Positions 1 through 8,095 of a stretch of 60,979 bases of DNA are shown here, piece after piece. The notes below the pieces were generated by a model that was given only the letters and a program-made list of their open reading frames with translations, did no database searches and had not been told where the DNA came from. The number at the start of each line of letters is the position of its first letter. Positions within the stretch are counted from its first letter, which is position 1. The position numbers and the translations under genes are program-made. Origin of the DNA: Lachnospiraceae bacterium (lineage in GTDB: Bacteria; Bacillota; Clostridia; Lachnospirales; Lachnospiraceae). Location: the NCBI GenBank assembly GCA_028692395.1, contig JAQUXP010000022.1:1-60979 (forward strand), given 5' to 3'.

Positions 1-389
1 ATCAATATTTTGGAACCTTCGCAGCGAAGATGGATGATGTGGTGAATTATATCCCGGCCCGCCTCGCAGCTGTTTTTATGATTCTGGCAAGTGCCGTACT
101 GAAAAAAGACTGGAAACATGCATGGAAGATTTTTTGGCGGGACCGTTACAAACACAGCAGCCCCAATTCGGCTCAGACGGAGTCGGTGATGGCGGGAGCT
201 TTGGATATTCAGCTTGCAGGAAATGCCTATTATTTTGGAAAACTCCATAAGAAACAGACCATGGGGGATGATATAAGACCAATTGAGGCGGAGGACATCA
301 TTGCCTCCAATCAGATCCTGTACGCAACAGCAATCATATCACTGATAGTATTTGCCGCACTGCGGCTGCTGGTTCTTGTACTGCTTTAG
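1..389 (+). CDS. cbiB: Adenosylcobinamide-phosphate synthase, C-terminal part (cut by window edge)
   Basis: Integral membrane enzyme of late cobalamin synthesis; it joins the aminopropanol (phosphate) side chain to adenosylcobyric acid. Only about 128 codons are present, open from position 3 to a TAG at 387. The visible part has the CbiB signature AAKMDDVVNYIPARL, followed by a cytoplasmic stretch with a GNAYYFGK segment and a last hydrophobic helix. The N-terminal two thirds lie outside the window. It is the first visible member of a cob operon read to the right, 42 bp before cobD, which makes its substrate side chain. The family assignment is secure; the true start cannot be seen. Confidence 0.88.
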   Translation, partial: QYFGTFAAKMDDVVNYIPARLAAVFMILASAVLKKDWKHAWKIFWRDRYKHSSPNSAQTESVMAGALDIQLAGNAYYFGKLHKKQTMGDDIRPIEAEDIIASNQILYATAIISLIVFAALRLLVLVLL

Positions 390-431
390 GATTATGAGAG
401 CACAGCATGACATAAAGGAAGGACACGGTTT

Positions 432-1475
432 ATGAAAGAACAGGTTCACGGTGGAGATGTATACAGGCATCCGGACGCAATTGATTTTTCTTCGAATATG
501 AATCCCCTTGGAACACCCCAGTCCGTAGTAAAAGCAGGGCAGCGGGCCATGGAGCTGATTGCCCGCTATCCGGATGTGCAGTGTGAGACATTAAAGACGG
601 CACTTTCCAGGGCAGAGCAGGTACCAAAGGAATGGCTGATCTGCGGAAATGGTGCGGCAGAGGTGGTATTTACCTTTGTACATGCCTGTATGCCAAAGAA
701 GGCTGTGATGCCGGCACCTACATTTGCAGAGTATGGCCTGGCACTGGACAGCATCGGATGTGAGATTGACCGGGTGATACTGAGGGAAGAGGATGGATTT
801 ACGATGCCGGATACTGCTGCGTTCACCAGTCAGATCACAGAGGAGACGGATGTGGCTTTTTTCTGTAATCCCAATAATCCTACGGGAATCCTGACCAAAA
901 AACAGCAGCTGCTGGAGATTCTTAGACACTGTAGGAAAACACATACCCGTTTGTTTGTGGATGAGTGTTTTCTGGATTTTGTAGAGGATCCAGAGAGGGA
1001 TTCACTGAAGGAATTGCTGGGGGAATACCCGGAGCTGATTCTGTTAAAGGCATTTACCAAGCGCTATGCCATGGCAGGCATCCGACTGGGGTATGGAATC
1101 AGCAGTGATGGGGCACTTCTGAGTCGCATGCAGGCCTGTGTACAGCCCTGGAATCTTTCGATTCCGGCTCAGGAAGCAGGGACTGCGGCACTTCAGGAGA
1201 CTGCTTATGTGGAAAAGGGAAGAGCCCTGATCCGAAAAGAGCGGACCTGGCTTCGCAGTCAGCTGCAGGAGATGGGACTGAAGCTTTATGATTCCACTGC
1301 GAACTATATCTTCTTTCAGGGTCCCAAAGGACTGACAGAGGACTGTCTCGCTTCTGGAATTCTGATCCGAAACTGCAGTAATTATGAGGGACTTACGGAA
1401 GGGTATTACCGTGTGGCAGTGAAGCTGCACGAGGAAAATGAGAAGCTGGTGGAAGCACTGAAGCAGGTATTATAA
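432..1475 (+). CDS. cobD: Threonine-phosphate decarboxylase
   Basis: PLP enzyme (347 aa) that decarboxylates L-threonine-O-phosphate to aminopropanol phosphate, the linker of the cobalamin nucleotide loop. The N-terminus reads HGGDVYRHPDAIDFSSNMNP, typical of CobD. The fold type I aminotransferase motifs follow in order: the NPNNPTG loop near residue 148, VDECFLDF near 175, and the PLP lysine in KAFTKRYAMAGIRLGY near 207. The ATG follows an AAGGAAGG site. It sits between cbiB and cbiP, which use its product directly or through the neighbouring step. The histidinol-phosphate aminotransferase HisC is a close relative; the N-terminus and context favour CobD. Confidence 0.92.
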   Translation: MKEQVHGGDVYRHPDAIDFSSNMNPLGTPQSVVKAGQRAMELIARYPDVQCETLKTALSRAEQVPKEWLICGNGAAEVVFTFVHACMPKKAVMPAPTFAEYGLALDSIGCEIDRVILREEDGFTMPDTAAFTSQITEETDVAFFCNPNNPTGILTKKQQLLEILRHCRKTHTRLFVDECFLDFVEDPERDSLKELLGEYPELILLKAFTKRYAMAGIRLGYGISSDGALLSRMQACVQPWNLSIPAQEAGTAALQETAYVEKGRALIRKERTWLRSQLQEMGLKLYDSTANYIFFQGPKGLTEDCLASGILIRNCSNYEGLTEGYYRVAVKLHEENEKLVEALKQVL

Positions 1476-1502
1476 CCGGCACAAGGGATAAAGGAGGCAG
1501 GT

Positions 1503-3026
1503 ATGGCAAAGGCAATTATGGTACAGGGAACCATGTCAAACGCAGGCAAAAGTCTGCTGGCGGCTGGACTGTGCAGAATATTTCACCAGGATGGATACCG
1601 GGTGGCACCATTTAAGTCACAGAATATGGCTTTGAATTCATTTATTACGAAGGATGGTTTTGAGATGGGACGGGCACAGGTTATGCAGGCAGAAGCTGCC
1701 GAGGTGGAACCGGATGTGCGGATGAATCCTATTCTTTTAAAACCCACCAACGACACGGGCTCTCAGGTGATTGTAAATGGAGAGGTACTGGGCAATATGA
1801 GTGCCAGAGAGTATTTTGCCTATAAAACCAGGCTTATCCCGGAGGTCAAGAAGGCGTATGAATCCCTGGCGGCAGAATATGATATTATCGTTATCGAAGG
1901 TGCCGGAAGTCCTGCAGAGATTAATCTAAAGCAGGAAGATCTTGTTAATATGGGTATGGCAAAGATGGCAAAAGCACCGGTACTCCTGGTGGGAGATATC
2001 GACAGGGGCGGTGTGTTTGCCCAGCTGGTGGGAACAGTTATGCTGCTGGAGCCAGAAGAGCAGGACATGGTCAAGGGACTGATTATCAACAAGTTTCGGG
2101 GTGACAAGACGATCCTGGATCCAGGGGTGAAGATGCTGGAAGAAAAAGCCGGGAAACCGGTGGTGGGAGTTGCGCCTTACCTGAATATCGAGGTGGAGGA
2201 TGAGGACAGTCTCACAGAACGTTTTGATGGAAAGCAGGAGGTGGATCTGATCGACCTGGCGGTGATTCGGCTTCCAAGAATCTCTAATTTTACCGATTTT
2301 AATCCCTTTGAGCGGATGCAGGGAGTTTCTCTTCGCTATGTGTCTCATGTCAGGGAGCTGAAAAATCCCGATATGATTCTCCTGCCCGGCACGAAGAACA
2401 CCATGGAGGATCTGCTGTGGATGCGCCAGAATGGCCTGGAGGCCGCAGTGAAGAAGGCGGCAGCAGCGGGAACCATCGTGTTCGGTGTCTGTGGAGGTTA
2501 TCAGATGCTGGGAGAAACGCTGTCGGATCCTATGGGAGTGGAAGCAGGAGGCAGTATCCAGGGCATGGGACTTCTTCCCATGGACACGGTGTTCGCCGGA
2601 AACAAGACAAGAACCCGGGTTGAGGGAGTTTTTGGAGAGGTGCAGGGTGCACTTTCGAATCTGACTGGAAGCAAACTGGTAGGCTATGAGATTCATATGG
2701 GAGTCAGTACACCGAAGAAAGAGGCAAAAAGCTTTACTGTTCTTCAGGACATGGTTGAAAAACATAGCCCCGTGGAAAAGCCGGATGGCATGCAGTATGG
2801 AAATGTGTACGGATCCTATGTGCACAGCATCTTTGATCAGGAGCAGGTTGCCCAGCGGATCATAGAGGCAATCGGAAAAAACAAGGGAATTGATACCAGT
2901 GATATGACCGGAGTGGATTATCAGACCTTTAAAGAGACACAGTACGATATACTGGCAGAAGCGCTTCGAAAACATCTGGACATCAAACGCATCTATGAAA
3001 TACTGGAAGAGGGAATCACATTATGA
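1503..3026 (+). CDS. cbiP: Cobyric acid synthase
   Basis: Glutamine- and ATP-dependent amidase (507 aa, the usual length) that amidates four side-chain carboxylates of adenosylcobyrinic acid a,c-diamide. The N-terminal half is a P-loop dethiobiotin-synthetase-like domain starting [16 protein letters not shown], with an [10 protein letters not shown] motif. The C-terminal half is a class I glutamine amidotransferase domain with the nucleophile cysteine in [12 protein letters not shown] and a GSYVHSIFD histidine motif. A strong AAAGGAGG lies before the ATG. Its stop overlaps the start of cbiC by 4 bp, indicating translational coupling. Also called CobQ. Confidence 0.95.
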   Translation: MAKAIMVQGTMSNAGKSLLAAGLCRIFHQDGYRVAPFKSQNMALNSFITKDGFEMGRAQVMQAEAAEVEPDVRMNPILLKPTNDTGSQVIVNGEVLGNMSAREYFAYKTRLIPEVKKAYESLAAEYDIIVIEGAGSPAEINLKQEDLVNMGMAKMAKAPVLLVGDIDRGGVFAQLVGTVMLLEPEEQDMVKGLIINKFRGDKTILDPGVKMLEEKAGKPVVGVAPYLNIEVEDEDSLTERFDGKQEVDLIDLAVIRLPRISNFTDFNPFERMQGVSLRYVSHVRELKNPDMILLPGTKNTMEDLLWMRQNGLEAAVKKAAAAGTIVFGVCGGYQMLGETLSDPMGVEAGGSIQGMGLLPMDTVFAGNKTRTRVEGVFGEVQGALSNLTGSKLVGYEIHMGVSTPKKEAKSFTVLQDMVEKHSPVEKPDGMQYGNVYGSYVHSIFDQEQVAQRIIEAIGKNKGIDTSDMTGVDYQTFKETQYDILAEALRKHLDIKRIYEILEEGITL

Positions 3027-3664
3027 AGATAGAATTGGAAAATATCAAGCCGATGGATATTGAAGCGCGAAGCTTTGCCATCATTACAGAGGAGCTGGGA
3101 GACAGAAAACTGGATCCCCAGCAGGAACTGATTATCAAGCGGTGTATTCATACAAGTGCAGATTTTGAATATGCAGATCAGCTGTGCTTTTCAAAAGATG
3201 CAGTCAGTCAGGCCATGGAGGCACTGAAAAAAGGTGCCTGTATCGTGACGGACACACAGATGGCAAAAGCCGGAATTAACAAGCGTGCCCTGGCTCGTCT
3301 GGGCGGGGAGGTATACTGCTTTATGTCCGATGAGGATGTGGCGCTGAAGGCAAAAGAGCTGGGTACCACCCGGGCCCATGTATGTATGGATAAGGCGTGC
3401 ACGCTGGACAAACCGGTGATCTTCGCCATCGGAAATGCCCCCACGGCGCTGGTACGTCTCTATGAACTGATCGAGGAGCATAAGATCAATCCGGAACTGA
3501 TTATCGGTGTACCGGTAGGATTTGTGAATGTGGTGCAGTCCAAGGAATTGATCATGCAGACCCAGGTTCCCTATATTGTTGCCAGAGGAAGAAAGGGAGG
3601 AAGTAATATCGCCGCCTGTATCGTCAACGCGCTGCTTTACAAAATTAATAATGATCGCAGCTGA
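3023..3664 (+). CDS. cbiC: Precorrin-8X / cobalt-precorrin-8 methylmutase
   Basis: Moves the C-11 methyl group to C-12 to give cobyrinic acid in corrin ring formation. The 213-aa product is the family's normal size. It contains the catalytic histidine region [14 protein letters not shown] and the downstream IGNAPTAL and [14 protein letters not shown] motifs typical of CbiC/CobH. The start ATG overlaps the cbiP stop (ATGA). No further cob gene follows; the operon ends before the T-box promoter at 3713. I see no strong terminator between them, so some readthrough into the T-box leader is possible. Confidence 0.94.
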   Translation: MKIELENIKPMDIEARSFAIITEELGDRKLDPQQELIIKRCIHTSADFEYADQLCFSKDAVSQAMEALKKGACIVTDTQMAKAGINKRALARLGGEVYCFMSDEDVALKAKELGTTRAHVCMDKACTLDKPVIFAIGNAPTALVRLYELIEEHKINPELIIGVPVGFVNVVQSKELIMQTQVPYIVARGRKGGSNIAACIVNALLYKINNDRS

Positions 3665-3712
3665 GTTATACAAAAGGTTTGGTGTGTTTGTATAAAAACA
3701 CAGAAAATATTC

Positions 3713-3741
3713 TTGACATCTGCGAAAAGAAAGAGTAAAAT
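3713..3741 (+). promoter_or_regulatory. Sigma-A type promoter of the T-box/TRAP operon
   Basis: TTGACA at 3713-3718 and TAAAAT at 3736-3741 with a 17-bp spacer, giving a predicted transcript start near 3748, directly before the T-box leader. Confidence 0.75.
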
Positions 3742-3747
3742 TACCCT

Positions 3748-4021
3748 AGTTTAAAAACATAAATTCTGTGAAGGGAACAGGAAGAGACGACAAAATCTGG
3801 TCAACAGCGAGCTGCGTAGGATGGAAGGCAGTGACAGAGTCGCTTTGAATATCATCCCTGAGAAGAAAAGCCGAAAGCTCTGGTCAGTAGGTTTTTACGG
3901 AATGTTCCCCGTTACAGGAACTGCGTATAGTAGTACGTTAAAGAATCGTGCTTGTTTCAATGAGGAAAACAGGGTGGTTGCGGATCGTTTAGTCCGTCCC
4001 TTTTTAGGGGCGGACTTTTTT
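3748..4021 (+). ncRNA. T-box leader, apparent isoleucine (ATC) specifier
   Basis: The leader holds the T-box sequence AGGGTGGTTGCGGA at 3971-3984, which would form the antiterminator. A rho-independent terminator overlaps its 3' side: stem arms 3991-4000 and 4007-4016 followed by a U-run to 4021. Stem I features are visible at 3805-3840 (AGCGAG..., TAGGATGG...). The 3' side of the specifier loop reads GAATATCATCCCTGAG; aligned with the known glyQS leader layout, the specifier codon is ATC at 3851-3853 followed by the expected purine, so uncharged tRNA-Ile is the likely signal. Class call is strong, the amino acid less so. An open frame running through this leader (from 3821) is not a gene. 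Confidence 0.85.
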
Positions 4022-4117
4022 GTGCAGATAAAACAAATTATGCACAGAAATTCGTGTCTGCACGAGAGGACTGCGGGCTTCGCTGTACCTCAAAATCTAC
4101 GAGGGAGGAAGAAAGAA

Positions 4118-4615
4118 ATGAAAGTCTACAAAAAAATTATGAATGGAATGGCAGCGGTAGAAAAATTGACTTTGCTGTTATCTATGTTGCTTATCCTGGT
4201 ACTGACCGTGGGAAATGTATTTTCCCGTAAGGTGATCCATCGCTCCTGGTCATTTACGGAGGAACTGGTGGTAGCAGTGTTTGTATTGACTACGCTGCTG
4301 GCGGCAGCTCTGGCATGCAGGGAAGGGGAGCTGGTAAGTCTGACGATCTTCACCGAGAAATTACCGAAGAAGCTTCAGAAACCGTCACAGATTCTGATTA
4401 CGCTGTTGAGTCTGATCTTTACTGTGATTTTGTTTAAATATGGCATGGATAAGGTGCTGATTCAGCTGGCGAACGGAAAACATACCTTTGTTTTGAACTG
4501 GCCGGAATGGATCTTCTGGTCTTTTGTTCCCATAGGAGCCGGATGCATGATTCTGCATCTGATCGAGCATTGTATTGACGTTTGTGTAAACACGAAAGAA
4601 AAGGAGGACAGATAA
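4118..4615 (+). CDS. dctQ: TRAP transporter small permease (DctQ family)
   Basis: Small membrane subunit (165 aa) of a tripartite ATP-independent periplasmic-type transporter, which uses an ion gradient and an extracellular binding protein. It has four hydrophobic helices, with the family pattern VFSRKVIHRSWSFTEELVV and ACREGELVSLTIF after the second helix. The ATG at 4118 is chosen because it follows GGGAGG at 4103-4108 by 9 nt; the frame stays open upstream only because it runs through the T-box leader. Its TAA abuts the ATG of the large permease at 4616 (TAAATG), so the two are coupled. Substrate unknown. Confidence 0.9.
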   Translation: MKVYKKIMNGMAAVEKLTLLLSMLLILVLTVGNVFSRKVIHRSWSFTEELVVAVFVLTTLLAAALACREGELVSLTIFTEKLPKKLQKPSQILITLLSLIFTVILFKYGMDKVLIQLANGKHTFVLNWPEWIFWSFVPIGAGCMILHLIEHCIDVCVNTKEKEDR

Positions 4616-7600
4616 ATGATCAGTGCTATCTTATTTATCTCATTTTTTATATTCCTTGTTTTGGGAGTACCGATTGGAATCTGTCTTGGATTGTCATCCA
4701 TCTGTGCAATTCTCTATTCCGGCACTTCCATGATGATCGTGGCAACCAATGTCTATTCCGGAATCAGCAAGTTTCTGCTGCTTGCCATCCCATTTTTCGT
4801 ATTATCGGGAAATATTATGGCGAGAGCGGGAATCTCCAAACGACTGATTAAGTTTGTAGATACCTGTGTGGGACACAAAAGAGGCGGTATTGCCATCGTA
4901 TGTGTTATCGTGGCCTGCTTCTTCGGTGCGATCTCAGGCTCCGGTCCGGCAACAGTTGCGGCACTGGGTGCAGTCCTGGTACCGGCTATGGTGGAAAGAG
5001 GTGGCTTCACACCGAAATTCGCTACGGCACTTATGGCAACCTCAAGTTCCATCGCCATCGTCATACCGCCGAGTATTGCTTTCGTAGTTTATGCTTCTAT
5101 CACAGGAGTGTCTATCGCAGATATGTTCATGGCAGGTATTATCCCGGGACTTCTGATGGGTGCGGCACTGGTTGCTGTGGTTATGTACGAGGCAAGAAAG
5201 CAGAAGATTCAGCCCGCTGAGACTAAAGCTACAGGGAAAGAACGCTGGCTGGCATTCAAGGATGCATTCTGGGGATTTTTGATGCCGATTATTATCCTTG
5301 GCGGAATCTATGGTGGAATCTTCACCCCTACCGAAGCCGCAGCAGTTTCTGTCGTTTACGGACTTTTTGTGGGTATGGTAATCTATAAAGAAGTAAAATG
5401 GAAAGATCTGATTGATATTGTAATTGATTCGGCCAAGACAACCGGCGGAATTATGCTGATTGTAGCATGTGCTTCTCTGTTCTCCTTTGTCTGCACCAAA
5501 TTCGGAATTGCCGAGGCAGCTTCCGGAGTACTGGGTGAAATCGCACATAACCAGTTTATCTTCCTGCTGATCGTAAATGTAATCTTCCTGATTGCAGGAT
5601 GTTTTATCGATGCAAACTCAGCAATGTACATCTTTATTCCGATTATGCTTCCGGTGTGTAAGGCACTGGGCTATGATATGGTAGCATTTGGTATTCTGGC
5701 GACGGTGAACCTGGCGATCGGGCAGGTAACTCCTCCGGTAGGCGTGAATCTTTTTGTCGCCATCGGTGTGAAGATTAAAAAGGGAATGGAGGTTACCCTG
5801 CAGCAGATCTCAAAGGCAGTTGTGCCGATGATTGCTGCCTGTGTAGCAGTTCTTCTGCTTGTTACATATATTCCAGATGTTTCTACGATTCTTCCAAAGT
5901 TTCTGGCAAAGAACGGCTCCTATACCGGCACGGTGGTGCAGGCAGCAGAGGATCAGACGGCAGGGACAGACGGAGGAGCCGGTTCGGATCAGTCTTTTGA
6001 TGAAATTGGTGACTACAGTGATTTAGACTGGGAGGAAACCACCTGGAATTTTGCCTGTTCAACAACGGAAACCAGTACCTGGGCAGACGGTGGACGAAAG
6101 TTTGGAGAACTGATGGAAAAGGCCACCGGAGGCAAAGTACATGTGAACATCTATGCGGCAGATCAGCTGACGAATGGTAATCAGTCAGAGGGTATTCAGG
6201 CTCTGATGAACGGAGATCCGGTACAGATTTCCATGCATTCCAACCTGATTTATTCTGCTTTTGATCCAAGATTCAATGTGGTATCTCTGCCGTTTATCTA
6301 TGATTCTGTGGAGGATGCAGATGCAAAATTCGATGGTGAGGCCGGAGAGAAGCTGAAGAGTATTCTTACAGAGTATAATCTCCACTGTATGGGAATTGCA
6401 GAAAATGGTTTCCGTGAGCTGACCAACAGTAAGCATGCGATAAAAAGTGTAGATGATATGAAAAATCTGAAGATCCGTGTAGCCGGCTCCAATCTTTTGA
6501 TGGAGTGCTATAAGCGATGGGGCGCAGATGCCACGAACATGAACTGGTCTGAGACCTACACCGCACTGCAGCAGAACACGGTAGAGGGACAGGAAAATCC
6601 CCTTCCGGCTATCGATGCGGCAAGTGTACAGGAGGTTCAGCCTTACTGTTCTATGTGGGACAGCATCTACGATTGTCTGTTCTTCTGTATCAATCAGGAT
6701 ATCTATGACAGTCTGACAACTGAGCAGCAGGCTGTGGTAGATGAAGCAGGTCAGAAAGCAGTGGAATACGAGCGTTATATTAACCGAGGCGATGATGAGG
6801 AGATCAAGACCCGCTGGGCAGAAAAGAATGATGTAACCATCACAGAGAAGGATGAGATGGATATTGATTCCTTCAAAAATGCGGTGGAGGGTGTGGATGA
6901 ATGGTATATAGAACAGCTGAAAAATGCCGGCTATAACGATGCGGAAGAACTGGTTGCTTCCTTTACCTCCGAAACTGCAGAGTCTTCCCAAAGTGCTTAC
7001 ACAGTGGAGGATCACAGTGATTTGAACTGGCCGGAGGCTACCTGGAACTTTACCTGTTCCACCACAGAAACCAGTACCTGGGCTGAGGGTGGAAGAAAGT
7101 TTGGTGAATTGATGGAAAAGGCTTCAGGAGGCAGGATCAAGGTAAATGTCTATGCAGCCGATCAGCTGACGAATGGTAACCAGTCGGAAGGAATTCAGGC
7201 ACTGATGAACGGAGATCCGGTACAGATTTCCATGCATTCCAATCTGATTTACTCTGCTTTTGATCCGAGATTTAATGTGGTATCGCTGCCCTTCCTGTTC
7301 GATTCCGTAGAAGATGCAGATGCCAGGCTGGACGGCGCAGCAGGAGAGAAGCTAAAGAGTATTCTTTCCGAGTATGATCTGCATTGTATGGGAATTGCGG
7401 AAAATGGGTTCCGTGAGCTGACCAACAGCCAGAAGGATATTCAGAGTGTAGAGGATATGAAGAATCTGAAGATTCGTGTGGCAGGTTCCAATCTGTTGAT
7501 GGAGTGCTATAAGAGATGGGGCGCAGATGCCACGAACATGAACTGGTCCGAAACCTACACCGCACTGCAGCAGAATACGGTCGAGGGGCAGGAGAATCCC

Positions 7601-7969
7601 CTTCCGGCTATCGATGCGGCAAGTGTACAGGAGGTTCAGCCTTACTGTTCTATGTGGGACAGTATTTACGATTGTCTGTTCTTCTGTATCAATCAGGATA
7701 TCTATGACAGTCTGACTGCCGGGCAGCAGGCCGTGGTAGATGAATGCGGACAGCTGGCAGTAAAGTATCAGCGTGAGATCAACCGTTCCGGCGACAGCGA
7801 GATTATGAGCCGCTGGCAGGATAAGAACGGCGTAACAATTACAGAAAAGGATGAGATGGACATCGATTCCTTCAAAAAGGCAGTAGATGGTGTGGAAGAC
7901 TGGTACATCAAAGAACTGAAAAATCAGGGCTATAACGATGGATCGGAGCTGGTAGCGGCATTTAAGTAA
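4616..7969 (+). CDS. TRAP large permease fused to two tandem DctP-type binding domains
   Basis: The protein has 1117 aa. Residues 1-425 are a DctM-type transport subunit with many membrane segments; the scoop-loop regions are visible (GAISGSGPATVAALGAVLVP, SSSIAIVIPPSIAFVVYASI, GQVTPPVGVNLFVA). A polar, Gly/Asp-rich linker (about 426-465) leads to two complete DctP solute-binding domains, about 467-790 and 800-1117, offset by exactly 999 nt (333 aa). Both keep the substrate-binding arginine region (NLKIRVAGSNLL) and the NTVEGQENPLP motif, and share more than 80 consecutive identical residues. No separate dctP gene is present, so the transporter appears to carry its own tethered receptors. The stop is followed by a peptide ABC transporter. 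Substrate unknown; the T-box points to an amino acid or derivative. Confidence 0.9.
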   Translation: MISAILFISFFIFLVLGVPIGICLGLSSICAILYSGTSMMIVATNVYSGISKFLLLAIPFFVLSGNIMARAGISKRLIKFVDTCVGHKRGGIAIVCVIVACFFGAISGSGPATVAALGAVLVPAMVERGGFTPKFATALMATSSSIAIVIPPSIAFVVYASITGVSIADMFMAGIIPGLLMGAALVAVVMYEARKQKIQPAETKATGKERWLAFKDAFWGFLMPIIILGGIYGGIFTPTEAAAVSVVYGLFVGMVIYKEVKWKDLIDIVIDSAKTTGGIMLIVACASLFSFVCTKFGIAEAASGVLGEIAHNQFIFLLIVNVIFLIAGCFIDANSAMYIFIPIMLPVCKALGYDMVAFGILATVNLAIGQVTPPVGVNLFVAIGVKIKKGMEVTLQQISKAVVPMIAACVAVLLLVTYIPDVSTILPKFLAKNGSYTGTVVQAAEDQTAGTDGGAGSDQSFDEIGDYSDLDWEETTWNFACSTTETSTWADGGRKFGELMEKATGGKVHVNIYAADQLTNGNQSEGIQALMNGDPVQISMHSNLIYSAFDPRFNVVSLPFIYDSVEDADAKFDGEAGEKLKSILTEYNLHCMGIAENGFRELTNSKHAIKSVDDMKNLKIRVAGSNLLMECYKRWGADATNMNWSETYTALQQNTVEGQENPLPAIDAASVQEVQPYCSMWDSIYDCLFFCINQDIYDSLTTEQQAVVDEAGQKAVEYERYINRGDDEEIKTRWAEKNDVTITEKDEMDIDSFKNAVEGVDEWYIEQLKNAGYNDAEELVASFTSETAESSQSAYTVEDHSDLNWPEATWNFTCSTTETSTWAEGGRKFGELMEKASGGRIKVNVYAADQLTNGNQSEGIQALMNGDPVQISMHSNLIYSAFDPRFNVVSLPFLFDSVEDADARLDGAAGEKLKSILSEYDLHCMGIAENGFRELTNSQKDIQSVEDMKNLKIRVAGSNLLMECYKRWGADATNMNWSETYTALQQNTVEGQENPLPAIDAASVQEVQPYCSMWDSIYDCLFFCINQDIYDSLTAGQQAVVDECGQLAVKYQREINRSGDSEIMSRWQDKNGVTITEKDEMDIDSFKKAVDGVEDWYIKELKNQGYNDGSELVAAFK
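6013..7966 (+). repeat. Intragenic tandem duplication of the binding-protein domain
   Basis: Two direct copies, about 6013-6967 and 7012-7966, each encoding one DctP domain. Similarity is high at DNA level and nearly perfect around 6560-6720 versus 7559-7719, suggesting recent duplication or gene conversion. A short spacer (ETAESSQSAYTVE) separates the two encoded domains. Confidence 0.9.
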
Positions 7970-8095
7970 TAGCAGCAGGAAAAAAATATATCCCCCGGGG
8001 TGGCTTGTGAAGCGTCTGACAATACGATAGAATGAACACATTGTCGGACAGGAATCGTCCGGTTCATCATAATACAGCTTTGGAGGAAAAGGAAG

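Noticed and set aside
1926-2975. 349-codon open frame on the minus strand within cbiP
   Set aside because: It is a shadow of the well-supported cbiP gene; no ribosome site or recognisable domain.
3821-4117. Upstream extension of the dctQ reading frame
   Set aside because: It runs through the T-box leader and its terminator; the start at 4118 has a proper ribosome site.
6185-8041. Long minus-strand frames within the DctP domains
   Set aside because: They repeat in both domain copies because the coding strand repeats; they are shadows without start signals.
8040-8066. GGAC/GTCC hairpin before oppA as a terminator or riboswitch
   Set aside because: Short stem without a U-run and without a recognised aptamer.
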